A DNA stretch of 64,000 bases from contig JAVBTA010000044.1 of the NCBI GenBank assembly GCA_031556375.1, positions 14,562 through 78,561 of the forward strand, in the 5' to 3' direction. Source of the stretch: BNXB01 sp031556375 (GTDB lineage: Bacteria; Bacteroidota; Bacteroidia; Bacteroidales; Azobacteroidaceae). Positions 9,993 through 21,100 of the stretch are shown one piece after another. The stretch's first letter is position 1. Each line of letters begins with the position of its first letter. The notes beneath the pieces were generated by a model. It was not told the origin of the DNA. It saw only the letters and a program-made list of their open reading frames with translations, and ran no database searches. A program made the translations under genes and the position numbers.

Positions 9993-10034
9993 GAGAACTC
10001 TAAAATTACTTATTAAAATATTTTTGTTTTTATC

Positions 10035-11207
10035 ATGAAGAAACTAACTTTATCTTTGACTTTATTACTGTCTGTACTATTTGTTTACGGACAAAACTAT
10101 CCTTTCAACGGATTGGATATGAACATGGGCAGCCTGTCGAAATTATCCAATGCTAAAACACGTTCTATCAGTCCGGAAAACAGAACGGGAGAACCAGGAA
10201 AAGGCGGAATGGCTGATCCTATTGCTGATAAAGGCAAACGAAACATAGCAAATGCAGCACAAAACGCACGTGACCTGGGAATCGGATGGAAGGTAAACCC
10301 ATATTTGGATATTCAGGGGGGAGAAACGATCACTATTGCCGAGATTGAAGGCCCGGGAGCAATCCAGCAGATATGGATGACTCCGACCGGCAACTGGAGG
10401 TTCAGTATCATTCGTTTTTATTGGGATGGTGAAACAGAACCATCTGTAGAATGTCCTGTAGGAGACTTCTTCGCCAGTGCTTACAACGAATTCGCACAAT
10501 TATCTTCACTGGCGGTATGTGTAAACCCCGGAAGCTCCTTTAACTGTTACTGGAAAATGCCTTTCCGCAAGAAATGTAAAATTACCATGGAAAATATCAA
10601 CTCCGAATCCATGCGGTTATATTATCAGGTGAATTATACATTAACAGAAGTCGGAGAAGACGAAGCTTATTTCCATGCACAATTCCGCCGTTCAAATCCG
10701 ACTCAGGGATCAATCCATACTTTAATTGACGGAGTAAAAGGAAAAGGACACTATGTTGGTACTTATCTCGCCTGGAGAGTTCATGATAACGCCTGGTGGG
10801 GTGAAGGTGAAATCAAATTCTATATGGATGGAGACAACGAATTCCCTACTATTTGCGGAACCGGAACTGAAGATTATTTCTGCGGATCTTATAATTTCGA
10901 GAACAAAAAGACAAAACAATATCAGGAATATACTACTCCATATGCCGGATTACATCAGGTGATACGCCCTGACGGACTTTACAATGCCGTTCAAGGTTTC
11001 GGAATGTACCGCTGGCATGTCCTTGATCCTATCCGTTTTGACAAAGATCTTAAGGTAACTATTCAGGATCTCGGCTGGAGACACGATTGGAGATACAATA
11101 ATCAGAAATCAGATATTTCATCAACCGTTTTCTGGTATCAGAAAGAACCTCATGCCAAATTCCCGACGCTTCCAAAGAAGGATGATCTTGAAATTCCGAA
11201 ATGGTAA
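10035..11207 (+). CDS. GH172 (DUF2961) family glycoside hydrolase
   Basis: A 390-residue exported protein with a signal peptide ending near VYGQ. The DUF2961 fold is recognised by PGAIQQIWMTPTGNWR, the FYWDGETEPSVECPVGDFF segment, and CGTGTEDYF with Glu279, a likely catalytic residue by family position. DUF2961 is now GH172; characterised members act on difructose dianhydride and as exo-alpha-D-arabinofuranosidases. Neither activity has an obvious mucin substrate, so the role here is uncertain. It has its own promoter and faces the GH2 operon across a bidirectional terminator. Its place between GH101 and GH2 genes suggests co-use, but it may be an independent single-gene unit. Confidence 0.88.
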   Translation: MKKLTLSLTLLLSVLFVYGQNYPFNGLDMNMGSLSKLSNAKTRSISPENRTGEPGKGGMADPIADKGKRNIANAAQNARDLGIGWKVNPYLDIQGGETITIAEIEGPGAIQQIWMTPTGNWRFSIIRFYWDGETEPSVECPVGDFFASAYNEFAQLSSLAVCVNPGSSFNCYWKMPFRKKCKITMENINSESMRLYYQVNYTLTEVGEDEAYFHAQFRRSNPTQGSIHTLIDGVKGKGHYVGTYLAWRVHDNAWWGEGEIKFYMDGDNEFPTICGTGTEDYFCGSYNFENKKTKQYQEYTTPYAGLHQVIRPDGLYNAVQGFGMYRWHVLDPIRFDKDLKVTIQDLGWRHDWRYNNQKSDISSTVFWYQKEPHAKFPTLPKKDDLEIPKW

Positions 11208-11229
11208 TTATAATCAGTGAATAAAAAAC

Positions 11230-11270
11230 AGCCACAACTAATTCATAATGAATCGATTGTGGCTATTTTT
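11230..11270. terminator. Bidirectional terminator between GH172 and the GH2 operon
   Basis: Perfect arms AGCCACAA (11230-11237) and TTGTGGCT (11257-11264) are flanked by an A-run on the left and a T-run on the right, so the hairpin can stop both convergent transcripts. Confidence 0.75.
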
Positions 11271-11287
11271 TACTTACTAAACCTCTA

Positions 11288-14200
11288 TTACCATTTGATA
11301 ACTTCAACTCTGAACGAATAACTAACATTCTGACCATTAGGAATCATATATTCAGGTAAAGTTACCGGCCCACAGCTTGCATTTCCGACGCCTTCCTGTA
11401 TACAATCCAGATTGAGGTATGTTTCAGGTTTACGTATTTCATCAAGCATAAAATCATGTTTTGCCTGCCATAAATCATTATCGGTGAAATGCAGCGCACT
11501 GAAACTCAAACGATCTTTAGAGGATATTTTCAGACCTCTCCCATTATTGTCAGTAATGGTAAACCAGCGGATATTTTCCCTGTTACCCATACTTTGAGAT
11601 CGCACATAATGCTCGGCCTCCATTCCTTTTACCGTAGTTTCGTAACACCCGAAGAATGCAGAATGTCTCCTGTCCGAATAATTTTCGTGCGGACCACGAC
11701 CGTAATATTTAATATTTTCCAAACCGGCAGGCAATACGACCTGTAATCCCAGGCGATGGAGAACATTAACTCCCGGAGCTGTAAAATTGGCATCGACATC
11801 GACCGTTCCATCCGCATATATTTGATATTTTATCAAGAAGGGAACCTCTACCGGCTTTTTAAAATTGATAGTTGCAGTTTTACTCATTATTACGGTTACA
11901 TACTTCCCATCTTCGCTTGTTTGGAAAGTAAATACCGGTTTATCATATACCACCGGATAATAATTCTGGTCGGTATATTTGTCATTATTCAAGCTTCGGT
12001 ACCAGTTCAGTTCAAGTCCTTTTTTGTCATGAATCATCTCTTTGTCTCCATATTTCAATGATTTCATAACTCCTGTCTGCATATCAAAAACCGTTGAGAA
12101 TTCAGTTCCGGTAATGACCAACTCATTCCCTGTTTTTTCAGCTTGAATCTTTTGCATGGAAGTCGTATTCAACAATGGCAACAGTTGCTTTTTATTAAGC
12201 GCAAACTGCTCTGAAGCAACAATATACCCGACTTTTCCCCAACTGGTATTTTCTTTCAACCTGAAGTATACATTCAAAAAATACTCACTACCGGAATCCA
12301 GATTTTTATTATATGGGACAAATAATGTCGTTTTTTGATTGGGCACAAGATTAATCGGATTTATTGATCCTGATTCAGCAATAATTCCGTCTTTAATCAA
12401 TTCCCAACTGATATTGAATTCATTTAGATTGGTAAAATCGTATTTGTTTTCAATTTCAATTTTTCCAATCGATAGTGACAAGGGTCTGAATTTTATATAT
12501 TGATATATTTTCTTTGCTTCCAACAACTTAGCAGTTTCTCTTCTATCGGGAGTCGTTAATCCGTCACAAACAAAGTCGCCATCATTAGGTTGGTCGCCAA
12601 AATCTCCTCCATAATAATACCTGTTTTGCGGACCTCCGAACTTAACGATTCCATGATCGACCCATTCCCATATACAGCCACCGATCATACGTTGGGATTT
12701 GTTCTCAATATAATCCCAATATTCAGCAATATTACCTAAGGCATTACCCATTGCATGGTCGTATTCACACAAAAAATAAGGTTTATCACTTTCCCGTTGA
12801 TCAAAGGCTGCCATTCGTTCCAGTGACGGATACATGTGAGAATCTATATCGGCCGACTCATTTCTTCCTTCATAATGAACAAGACGAGACGGATCCATCT
12901 GGCGGGCTAATTTTGCGATCTCATCAAAATTTTGTCCGTTTCCTCCTTCATTTCCCATCGACCAGAAGATGACGGATGGATGATTCCGATCGCGCTGTAT
13001 CATTCTTTCCAAACGATCTTTATACGCAGGTAACCAGGAAGGCATATTACTGACGGAATGGTTTCCGTGATTTTCAATATCGGCTTCATCTACAGTATAA
13101 AGACCGTAATAATCGTAAATCGCATACATTTTAGCCTGATTAGGATAGTGACTTGTACGAATCGTATTCATATTGTAACGTTTCATCATCGTTACATCCT
13201 GAATCATCGTTTCCACCGGAACACTTTTACCATATATCGGATGGGTATCATGCCTGTTGGTTCCTTTGAAAAACACCTGTTCATTATTGATATAAACCCG
13301 TTTATTTTTTATCTCGGTTTTACGGAATCCGAATTTGGAAGACATCACTTCCGTTACGTTTCCGTTTTTGTCTTTCAATGAAATAATCGTTGTATAAAGA
13401 TTTGGTTTTTCTGCCGACCATAACATCGGATTCATAACAGAAGCCTGTAAATCGAGACTCTGTTCTTCTTTACTTTTCAAGACGTTTGTATTCTTTGAAA
13501 TATCAGCTATTGCTTTTCCTTGCGGATCTAATAAAGTAATGTCAATAGATGCGGCCGATTCTTTCTTATCATCATTTTTTACAAAAGCCTTTGCTTTGAA
13601 TGTGGCTGATGAATAATCATCTCCCTTGAATTCGGACGACAATTGATAATCGCGGACATGAACTTTCGGAGTTGCAAACAGAAACACATCGCGATGAATA
13701 CCACTCATACGGAACATATCCTGGTCTTCGATATAACTGGCGTCTGTCCAACGGAACACTTGTACGGCAATCATATTTTTTCCCGGCTTAACGTATTCGG
13801 ATATATTAAATTCCGCTACATTGTTTGCACCCTGGCTGTATCCTACTTTTTTGCCGTTTATCCAGATATAAAAGCCACTATACACTCCATCGAAATGAAT
13901 AAAAATGTTTTTTCCATCCCAACCGGTCGGGATATCGAAATCGCGGCGGTAGGAACCTACCGGATTCGGTTCTTTTTCATTAGTATACCCTTTTTGCGGT
14001 TGAATAAACGGAGGATTATTCTTAAACGGATAAGTTATATTGGTATAGATAGGTGTTCCGTAACCGTGCATCTCCCAATTGGAAGGAACAGGTATTTCTT
14101 TCCAGGAAGAAACGTTGTAACCGGTTTTGAAAAAATCCATCGGGCGTTCGGATGGCTGTTTTACCCAATTGAATTTCCAGACACCATTCAAAGATTGGTA

Positions 14201-14875
14201 GAGTGAAGATGACGGTTCCAACCATGGTTTATCAAAACTTTGATCCGCTTTGAGAGTTTCTATCGACGGAAAAGGAATGTACGTAACATGCCCCGGTTCT
14301 TTATTAACGGCAAAAATAGTTTCATTTTCCCAATCGTTTTTACTTCTTTTGACCTTTACTTCTTTAGGCGCTTTCATGTTTGTCGGTACCAATCGCCATG
14401 TTTGCATTACATTTGGCAGTTGACTTATTCTTGCTCCTGCGGCTTCTTCCCCGGTAAAAGCCAAAGCCATTCCGCTGTTACGTTGGACAATGGTATATTC
14501 TCCTGTACCTGTCATTGTGAATTTCCAATGCTGATTTTCATTCGCAGGTGAAGAATCCCACTGGATGACCGGATTTCCGTTTCCGGAATCCTTATTAAAA
14601 TTGTCGATACTTTTATTGCAAAACGGATTGGTAATCAAGCTATATCCATTCGCTGAAGTTGTTATTTTCCAGGCTTGCCCTTCTTTTCCTTTTTGTTCTT
14701 TGCTTAAAACAAGTTTGGCCTCGTTCGTTGCCGCATCTAAATTATCAATCACCAAACCTGATGGGCTGACTATCTTATACAAAACATCCGGATTAATTTG
14801 TTGGGAAAACAGATTACCTGTTAAAAATAATCCGAATAAGAATAATAGTACTGATCTGTTTTTGAGTAATAACAT
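11288..14875 (-). CDS. GH2 beta-galactosidase with N-terminal ricin-type lectin domain
   Basis: A 1195-residue exported enzyme (signal peptide ending near LFSQ). Residues about 25-165 form a ricin B/CBM13-like trefoil, shown by three QxW repeats (QAWKI, QHWKF, QTWRL). Then follow the GH2 jelly-roll, immunoglobulin-like and TIM-barrel domains, and a C-terminal LacZ small-chain domain with RGPHENYSDR. Catalytic residues are Glu643 in WSMGNEGG (acid/base) and Glu704 in LCEYDHAMGN (nucleophile), as in LacZ. The likely reaction is removal of terminal beta-galactose. The lectin part may hold the enzyme on galactose-rich glycans. It is the last gene of the minus-strand operon, 133 nt after the TlpA-like gene, so it may also have its own promoter. 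Confidence 0.95.
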   Translation of the reverse strand: MLLLKNRSVLLFLFGLFLTGNLFSQQINPDVLYKIVSPSGLVIDNLDAATNEAKLVLSKEQKGKEGQAWKITTSANGYSLITNPFCNKSIDNFNKDSGNGNPVIQWDSSPANENQHWKFTMTGTGEYTIVQRNSGMALAFTGEEAAGARISQLPNVMQTWRLVPTNMKAPKEVKVKRSKNDWENETIFAVNKEPGHVTYIPFPSIETLKADQSFDKPWLEPSSSLYQSLNGVWKFNWVKQPSERPMDFFKTGYNVSSWKEIPVPSNWEMHGYGTPIYTNITYPFKNNPPFIQPQKGYTNEKEPNPVGSYRRDFDIPTGWDGKNIFIHFDGVYSGFYIWINGKKVGYSQGANNVAEFNISEYVKPGKNMIAVQVFRWTDASYIEDQDMFRMSGIHRDVFLFATPKVHVRDYQLSSEFKGDDYSSATFKAKAFVKNDDKKESAASIDITLLDPQGKAIADISKNTNVLKSKEEQSLDLQASVMNPMLWSAEKPNLYTTIISLKDKNGNVTEVMSSKFGFRKTEIKNKRVYINNEQVFFKGTNRHDTHPIYGKSVPVETMIQDVTMMKRYNMNTIRTSHYPNQAKMYAIYDYYGLYTVDEADIENHGNHSVSNMPSWLPAYKDRLERMIQRDRNHPSVIFWSMGNEGGNGQNFDEIAKLARQMDPSRLVHYEGRNESADIDSHMYPSLERMAAFDQRESDKPYFLCEYDHAMGNALGNIAEYWDYIENKSQRMIGGCIWEWVDHGIVKFGGPQNRYYYGGDFGDQPNDGDFVCDGLTTPDRRETAKLLEAKKIYQYIKFRPLSLSIGKIEIENKYDFTNLNEFNISWELIKDGIIAESGSINPINLVPNQKTTLFVPYNKNLDSGSEYFLNVYFRLKENTSWGKVGYIVASEQFALNKKQLLPLLNTTSMQKIQAEKTGNELVITGTEFSTVFDMQTGVMKSLKYGDKEMIHDKKGLELNWYRSLNNDKYTDQNYYPVVYDKPVFTFQTSEDGKYVTVIMSKTATINFKKPVEVPFLIKYQIYADGTVDVDANFTAPGVNVLHRLGLQVVLPAGLENIKYYGRGPHENYSDRRHSAFFGCYETTVKGMEAEHYVRSQSMGNRENIRWFTITDNNGRGLKISSKDRLSFSALHFTDNDLWQAKHDFMLDEIRKPETYLNLDCIQEGVGNASCGPVTLPEYMIPNGQNVSYSFRVEVIKW

Positions 14876-15008
14876 GATTCTTTGTAATTAAATTTTTATT
14901 GTGGAGTTTTCTTTTCTTTGTATCTTTACGCTGATACTAATCTACCGCATGCTGTTTTGGGTCTTATCTGTTTGCACGCAGTAAAATGTCTGAATACTAA
15001 CTCTAAAA

Positions 15009-16418
15009 TTAATTGGATTTCAACAGGTCGTTCAACAGTTGATCAAGAGTTTCTTCATTCAACTTTTTTGCAATAATTTCTTTCTTGTCATCCAATAAGT
15101 AGATGGATGGAGTTGTAGCTGTATTATAAAACTGCCAATAATAAGATGTGTTATTAGAATCCCAAAGGTTGTACCAATGAGGACCATACAATTTATGTTC
15201 ATTTACAAAGTCCAACCATTCTTTTTTGTCTTTTAGACGATACACACATACCACATCCAGGCCTTTATCTACATATTTTTTGTATAACTTGTCATGTAAA
15301 GCCGGAACCTCTTTTTTACAATGTCCACACGATGGTTCATAAAAACAAAGTAATGTATACTTCCGGCCAAGACTATAAAGATCGACTCTCCTGTTCAGGG
15401 AGTCCTGCAGAGGCAAGTCTCTTGCCTTCATACCAATCCTGTTAAAGCGAACTTTATCATATTCGGACCTGATATCCGAAAGAAAAGCCGAATCGGCCCA
15501 GGTAGCCAGTCCTTTCAAATAATAATCCTCAGCTAATTTAGCCCATACATTCTCCATACCCATCAGGTTACTCTGCAGAGCATAGTTTGTCAATTTCGAA
15601 AGCATCAGTTGGTAACAGGTAGTGTCTTTCATCGTTTTAGCTACCAAACGGGAAGCTGCATTAGCTAATGAATCAGGGATTCCTTCAACCTGCCGTTGCA
15701 TATATGTTTCTATTTTCTGAGGGAAATAATTAGTAAACCAAAAACGCTTGTCCAATAAATCAATATTATCAAAATAATGATCTTTCAGATAATAAAATTC
15801 TTCTCTGGCCTCATCCTGTGTCTTAGGAGACGGATAAGGGCCTGTTGACACCGGTTCCAAGCCTTTAAAGAACAAAGAGACCCACAGATCCTTATGTTGG
15901 GCGAAGAAAGTCTCCTGAAAAGCCTGTACATCTTTATTCAGGGCCTCCATTTTTTCGGTAATTGCAGAAAAATCCTGATTGGCATCCTTCAAAGCCTTGC
16001 CTTCTTCATACAATTTCATCCGTTCTTTTTGTTTTCCGGAAAGAAAGTGTATGTATTCCGCAAATGCTACCGACTGGGGCGCTCCCGTCACTTTATTTTT
16101 CTCAACAAAATCCGTTGTATCTACTTCAATCTGAAACACCTGATTATCAGATAATAGCACATCAAAATATTTTGTACTGTCGATATAAACCATATACAAC
16201 CCCTGATCCAGTTTTTGAGGTTGTATAAAAGCCCCAATCCCCTGATCAGACAATTGTAACGAATCCTTTTTGTAGACCTTTCCATTAAAGTAGGAGCACA
16301 AAGCCAACTCTTTATTTTTCAACTGGGGAGCTTTGATGGAAATATTCAAATCATTACTCCTAACATTTGAGCTCCAAACTATTACCAAAGCAAGAATAAT
16401 AAAAATTTTACATTTCAT
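15009..16418 (-). CDS. TlpA/ResA-like thioredoxin-fold protein with DUF4369/DUF5106-type N-terminus
   Basis: A 469-residue exported protein (signal peptide ending near VRSN). The first half is the beta-rich and helical region common in Bacteroidetes thiol-disulfide proteins (DUF4369/DUF5106 type). The C-terminal third is a thioredoxin fold with active-site Cys364-Gly-His-Cys367 in EPSCGHCKKE and the cis-Pro region TTPSIYLLD. Such proteins reduce or exchange disulfides in the periplasm. Its start overlaps the end of the aminopeptidase gene by 11 nt, so the two are translationally linked. In this operon it may service disulfide-rich glycoprotein substrates or mature exported enzymes; both are inference. 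Confidence 0.9.
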   Translation of the reverse strand: MKCKIFIILALVIVWSSNVRSNDLNISIKAPQLKNKELALCSYFNGKVYKKDSLQLSDQGIGAFIQPQKLDQGLYMVYIDSTKYFDVLLSDNQVFQIEVDTTDFVEKNKVTGAPQSVAFAEYIHFLSGKQKERMKLYEEGKALKDANQDFSAITEKMEALNKDVQAFQETFFAQHKDLWVSLFFKGLEPVSTGPYPSPKTQDEAREEFYYLKDHYFDNIDLLDKRFWFTNYFPQKIETYMQRQVEGIPDSLANAASRLVAKTMKDTTCYQLMLSKLTNYALQSNLMGMENVWAKLAEDYYLKGLATWADSAFLSDIRSEYDKVRFNRIGMKARDLPLQDSLNRRVDLYSLGRKYTLLCFYEPSCGHCKKEVPALHDKLYKKYVDKGLDVVCVYRLKDKKEWLDFVNEHKLYGPHWYNLWDSNNTSYYWQFYNTATTPSIYLLDDKKEIIAKKLNEETLDQLLNDLLKSN

Positions 16419-18192
16419 TTGTCTTCTCTTTTAACCATTTTTGTTCTTCCTCATTTAATTCCGGAGAAAGAATTTCATATACTTTTTTATGATAATTATT
16501 TAACCAATCAATCTCTTCTTTCGATAATAACGATCTATTTACCGGTTTCTTATCTATCGGACACAAGGTTAATGTTTCAAATTGGCAGAACTCACCGAAC
16601 GCACTTTCTTCTGCTTTTTCCACCAGGATCAGGTTCTCTATGCGAATGCCATATTCTCCTGCCTTATAAACACCCGGTTCATTCGATGTGACCATTCCCG
16701 GCATCATTGCAACCGGATTATGTTCCATACGGATACTCTGCGGTCCTTCATGGACATTCAGAAAATGTCCGATACCATGCCCTGTCCCGTGTAAATAATT
16801 CAAACCTCTTTCCCACAAAGCCTTTCTGGCCAGAATATCCAGTTGAACACCTTTCGTTCCCTTTGGAAATTTAGCCATCGACAAATCGATATTTCCTTTC
16901 AGGACTGCAGTATAATCATTTTTCATAGCACCACTAAGCTCACCGACAGCAAATGTCCGCGTTATATCTGTTGTCCCATCAAAATACTGAGCTCCGGAAT
17001 CGACCAATAGCAGCCCCTCCGGCTGAATCGTAACACTTGTCTCTTCTGTTGCGCTATAATGAACGATCGCTCCATGTTCCGCATAACCCACAATTGATGA
17101 AAAACTTTCTCCAAAAAACATTGGCTGCTGACTACGATATTCCCGAAGCTTTTTTTCGACATCAAGTTCAGTTACAACTTCCCCTTTTTTCAATGCTTCT
17201 TCAAGCCACATCCAAAAACGTACCAAAGCGACTCCGTCTTTCTTCATTGCACTACGAACCCCGCAAATTTCAGTCTCATTCTTGATCGTTTTAAGCATAT
17301 CTACCGGATGAACAGGAGCATATACAACATGACAATCCACCGGAATAGCCTCATATAGTTCCGAATTAATCTTTGACGGATTAATTAATAAACGGGTATC
17401 CTGTTTTAAATTCCGAATATAATCAGTGACCTTTTCATAATCAGCAAAAATCACGCCTTCTGATTTCAGATAATCAACGACTTCTGTATTCAATTTTTCC
17501 GGATTGATGAACAAGACTACCTCTTCATCGGAGATAAAGGCATAACTTACTGCCACCGGATTATATCCGATATCATTCCCCCTGATATTAAAAAGCCAGG
17601 CAATCATATCGAGTGAAACCAAAATCGAAGCATCTGCACCTTCCTTACGGATTTCATCCATAACCCGGATTATTTTCTGCTTTGTTCCTTCACCGGAGAT
17701 TTTTTCCGGCAATAAGAAAACTTTATTCACAGGGATAGCAGGACGTTCACTCCACAGAATGTTCCAGGGAGAAAAATTCGTATTTAAACTTAACCCATGT
17801 GCTAACAAATATGATTTTAAATCTTTTATATCAGAAGCCGCGAAAACAGAGCCATCGACCCCTACTATACTTCCTTTCTTAAGCTCACTGCCCAACCATT
17901 CACTTACCGTGGGCGTGCCCGGAATACGTTCTTTAAAAAGATGGATTCCTGTCCCGTATAATTGGGTTTCAGCCTGGATAAAATAACGGGAGTCAGTCCA
18001 TAATCCTGCTTTATCCGTAGTAATAACGACAGTTCCGGCAGAACCGGTAAATCCGGATATCCATTCCCTCGTTTTCCAACACTCTGCCGGATACTCACTT
18101 AAATGAGGATCTGTACTAGGAATAATGCAAGCAGAGAGTCCCTCTGCCTGCATTAATTTCCGAAGTTCCGATATTTTTTCTTCGATATTCAT
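16408..18192 (-). CDS. M24B aminopeptidase P (Xaa-Pro aminopeptidase)
   Basis: A 594-residue protein without a signal peptide, so probably cytoplasmic. Its two creatinase-like N-terminal domains start with the PSTDPHLSEY and ISGFTGSAGT motifs of large aminopeptidase P. The pita-bread catalytic domain has metal ligands Asp398 and Asp409 (VDSGAQYFDGTTDITRT), the His motif HGTGHGIGHFLNVHEG, and Glu ligands in SNEPGVY and RIEN. It removes N-terminal residues preceding proline. It starts 2 nt after the stop of the GH2 gene upstream and overlaps the thiol protein gene, so it belongs to this operon. Mucin tandem repeats are Pro-rich, so a link to glycopeptide use is attractive but inferred. Confidence 0.95.
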   Translation of the reverse strand: MNIEEKISELRKLMQAEGLSACIIPSTDPHLSEYPAECWKTREWISGFTGSAGTVVITTDKAGLWTDSRYFIQAETQLYGTGIHLFKERIPGTPTVSEWLGSELKKGSIVGVDGSVFAASDIKDLKSYLLAHGLSLNTNFSPWNILWSERPAIPVNKVFLLPEKISGEGTKQKIIRVMDEIRKEGADASILVSLDMIAWLFNIRGNDIGYNPVAVSYAFISDEEVVLFINPEKLNTEVVDYLKSEGVIFADYEKVTDYIRNLKQDTRLLINPSKINSELYEAIPVDCHVVYAPVHPVDMLKTIKNETEICGVRSAMKKDGVALVRFWMWLEEALKKGEVVTELDVEKKLREYRSQQPMFFGESFSSIVGYAEHGAIVHYSATEETSVTIQPEGLLLVDSGAQYFDGTTDITRTFAVGELSGAMKNDYTAVLKGNIDLSMAKFPKGTKGVQLDILARKALWERGLNYLHGTGHGIGHFLNVHEGPQSIRMEHNPVAMMPGMVTSNEPGVYKAGEYGIRIENLILVEKAEESAFGEFCQFETLTLCPIDKKPVNRSLLSKEEIDWLNNYHKKVYEILSPELNEEEQKWLKEKTNEM

Positions 18193-18194
18193 AA

Positions 18195-21100
18195 TTAATA
18201 TTTATATCCTGCTTTTGCGGAAGCATCCTGCGGTTTAGCAATCGGCACCAATGTGAATCCCCAGTTATAATCTTCGTTGGCATAGATGGAATACTTTGGT
18301 TGAGGTTTATCGCCCCAACTGTTAAATCCTGCAACTCCACACTGTTTCATATCCACACATACCTCGACAAAATTTCTCGGATGAATATCTGCCGAATGTG
18401 TTTGTTTCGGCAAGAAATCCTTAGCTTCGGCATAGTTTTTATTTGCCTTAGCTTCAGGTGATTTATTTCCCCATTGATAATCCGCATCCGATTCCTGAGA
18501 ATCAAAATCTTCTACAGAATTTCTCAAAGCATTGAATCCAATCGTATTATCGGCTTCTATTAACAAACCTTTTCCACCTTTCATGTTCAAAGCAACCCAA
18601 CGGGTATCGGTATGGTGACCGTTTTCCTGTGGACGAACATACGGATAATACATATCATCCGCAGTAGAAGAGTATAATCCTATCACGGTTCCTTTATGTC
18701 TGTCCAGATAGTTCTCTTCCGGTCCACGACCAAGATACTGTACCTGATTCATCTCCGCAGGCAATCTGAATCTAACACCAACGCGAGGGATCTCCAGACG
18801 GGTATCCGCTCTCCTGGCACGCGCCAATGCTCCACTAGCGGATTCCGTTGCTGTCTTTTCATCCTCAGCCTCAGCCAGTTGTTTCCCTTGAACAGTAACC
18901 GCCGTGTATTTTACAGAGACATTCACAACCCCTGAAGGATAAATGTGATACTTCACAATATAATCATTCCCCAATGGCAAACGATATGTTACATTTACAT
19001 CCACTCCATCACCTTGCTTTGCGACTGTAGCCTGGGATTTGAAATTTTTGCTGGCTTCTTTCCATATCTGCAAACGGTATGGCATACGGCTTCCGTAGTC
19101 ATTATCATTAGGGCCTCTCCAAAAATTCGGTTGAATACCAAAGCCTTCACTGAAATACTCCTGTCCGTCTACACGATAAGAAGTAACCAATCCTGATTTT
19201 TTATTGAAGGTAAAGTTAACTTTTGAAGAAGATACGATAATATTATCTCCTGCTTCAGAAGTCGTCAATTGAGGACCAGACGCCTTATAATCTTTTTTCT
19301 CCCCTTGAAGAGGCAACTTAAATTGCTCTATAGCGACAACATAATCTGCCGGAACCAACAATTCTGCATTTTTAGAACGGACTTCAAAATTCACGAAATA
19401 TTCAGAGCCTGGCTTTACCTTTATTTTAGACACCGGAACAGTTACAACCCGGGATAATTGAGGCTCCAGATCAATGGCGAGGACTCCTTTTTGAAGAATA
19501 TTTCCATTTTCCATTATTTTATACAAAATCGTATAATCCCTCAAATTTGAGAAATAAAAACGATTGATCATTCTAAATTCACCTTTATTTAAGTCCACAG
19601 CTTCAAATGCTACATTTTGATGAGCATACTTCACTTCAGCCATTGCCGGATGAGGACTTTGATCCGGCCCGATTACTCCGTCCGCGACAAAATTACCGTC
19701 TGATGCCTGATTTTCTCCGAAATCGCCGCCATATGCCCAGATTTCACGTCCTTTTTTATCTTTGATCTTCACTGCATGATCGATCCATTCCCAGATATAA
19801 CCACCCTGTAGATTCGGGTATTTGTAGATTTGTTCCCATTGATCAGACAGGTTCCCATTGGAGTTACCCATTGCGTGAGAATACTCGGAAGGCACATACG
19901 GACGATCCCATAAAGTTTGTCCCTGTCTCTCAAACTCGGCTGTCGACGGATACTGAGGAACTATCATATCGGTATTCCATTCACTCAAAGCTCTTTCGTA
20001 ACATACCGGACGCTTCATCAGGTCTTTATCCAGATCTTTCAGCAAAACATATCCATTATAAAAATTATAACCGTTACCGGCTTCATTTCCCATCGACCAG
20101 ATAGTTACGGAAGGATAGTTCTTATTACGTTCAAACATATTGGTAATACGGGATAGGTGACTCTTCAAGAAATCAGGGTTATGTCCCAAAGTTCCTTTTT
20201 TACCTCCATCTTCGTGTCCAAGGGCTCCTTTTCTCATATCGTCCTGATGGATAGTATAATACATACCATGAGATTCTATGTTTGCTTCATCATATACATA
20301 CAAACCATATAAATCGCACATTTCATAAAATTTCCGGTCCTGAGGGTAGTGAGACAAACGCACGGTATTGATATTATGTAATTTCATCAATTCGAAATTA
20401 CGCTTCATCTCTTCAGGCTTGATATAGTGCCCTCGGAAAATAGTTTCATGAATATTCGTACCTTTAAGTTTGATCGGTTGTCCGTTAACATAAAACAAGC
20501 GGGCTTTTCTCTCCACAGTATTTCCATCACGACCCTTAACATGCATGATATGATCACTTTCTTTAATTTCAATGCGACGGAAACCAACGTGGAACGGAAC
20601 AACCTCTGCAACTTTACCTCCTTGTTCAAGTGTAATCAACAACTTATATAAATTTGGATGTTCCGAGGTCCAGGTAAGTACATTACTTAATGTGTAATCA
20701 AAACTTACAGTTCCTGAATTATCCTGAGGCACGGATAATGATTTTGTTCCCGAAGAAACAATTTTTCCATTACCGTCCAATAATTCGTACTTAACAGATG
20801 TATTTTGAGCCGAAGAAGTCGTATTCTTTACATCCACACCTAATTTAAATATCCCATTTTTATAGCTATCATCCAATGACGACACTACACGGAAATCCTG
20901 GACTGCAGTCTTCGGTTGAGACCAGATAAAAATATCCCTCTCAATACCGCTCATACGTAAAAAATCCTGACATTCCAGCCATGAACCGGTACTCCAACGG
21001 AATATTTTCAATGTCAACACATTTTTTCCTGCCTGGATATACGGGTTAATCAAAAATTCAGCAGGGTCTTTGGAGTCTTCACTGTATCCCACTTCTTTTC

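Noticed and set aside
9603..10016. 137-codon plus-strand frame opposite the small DUF2541-like gene
   Set aside because: It lies antisense to a gene with a good signal peptide and domain pattern and has no protein-like features; it also runs across the GH172 promoter.
13643..14206. 187-codon plus-strand frame opposite the lectin-bearing GH2 gene
   Set aside because: Fully inside a GH2 gene with both catalytic glutamates; the frame is a shadow of its codon bias.
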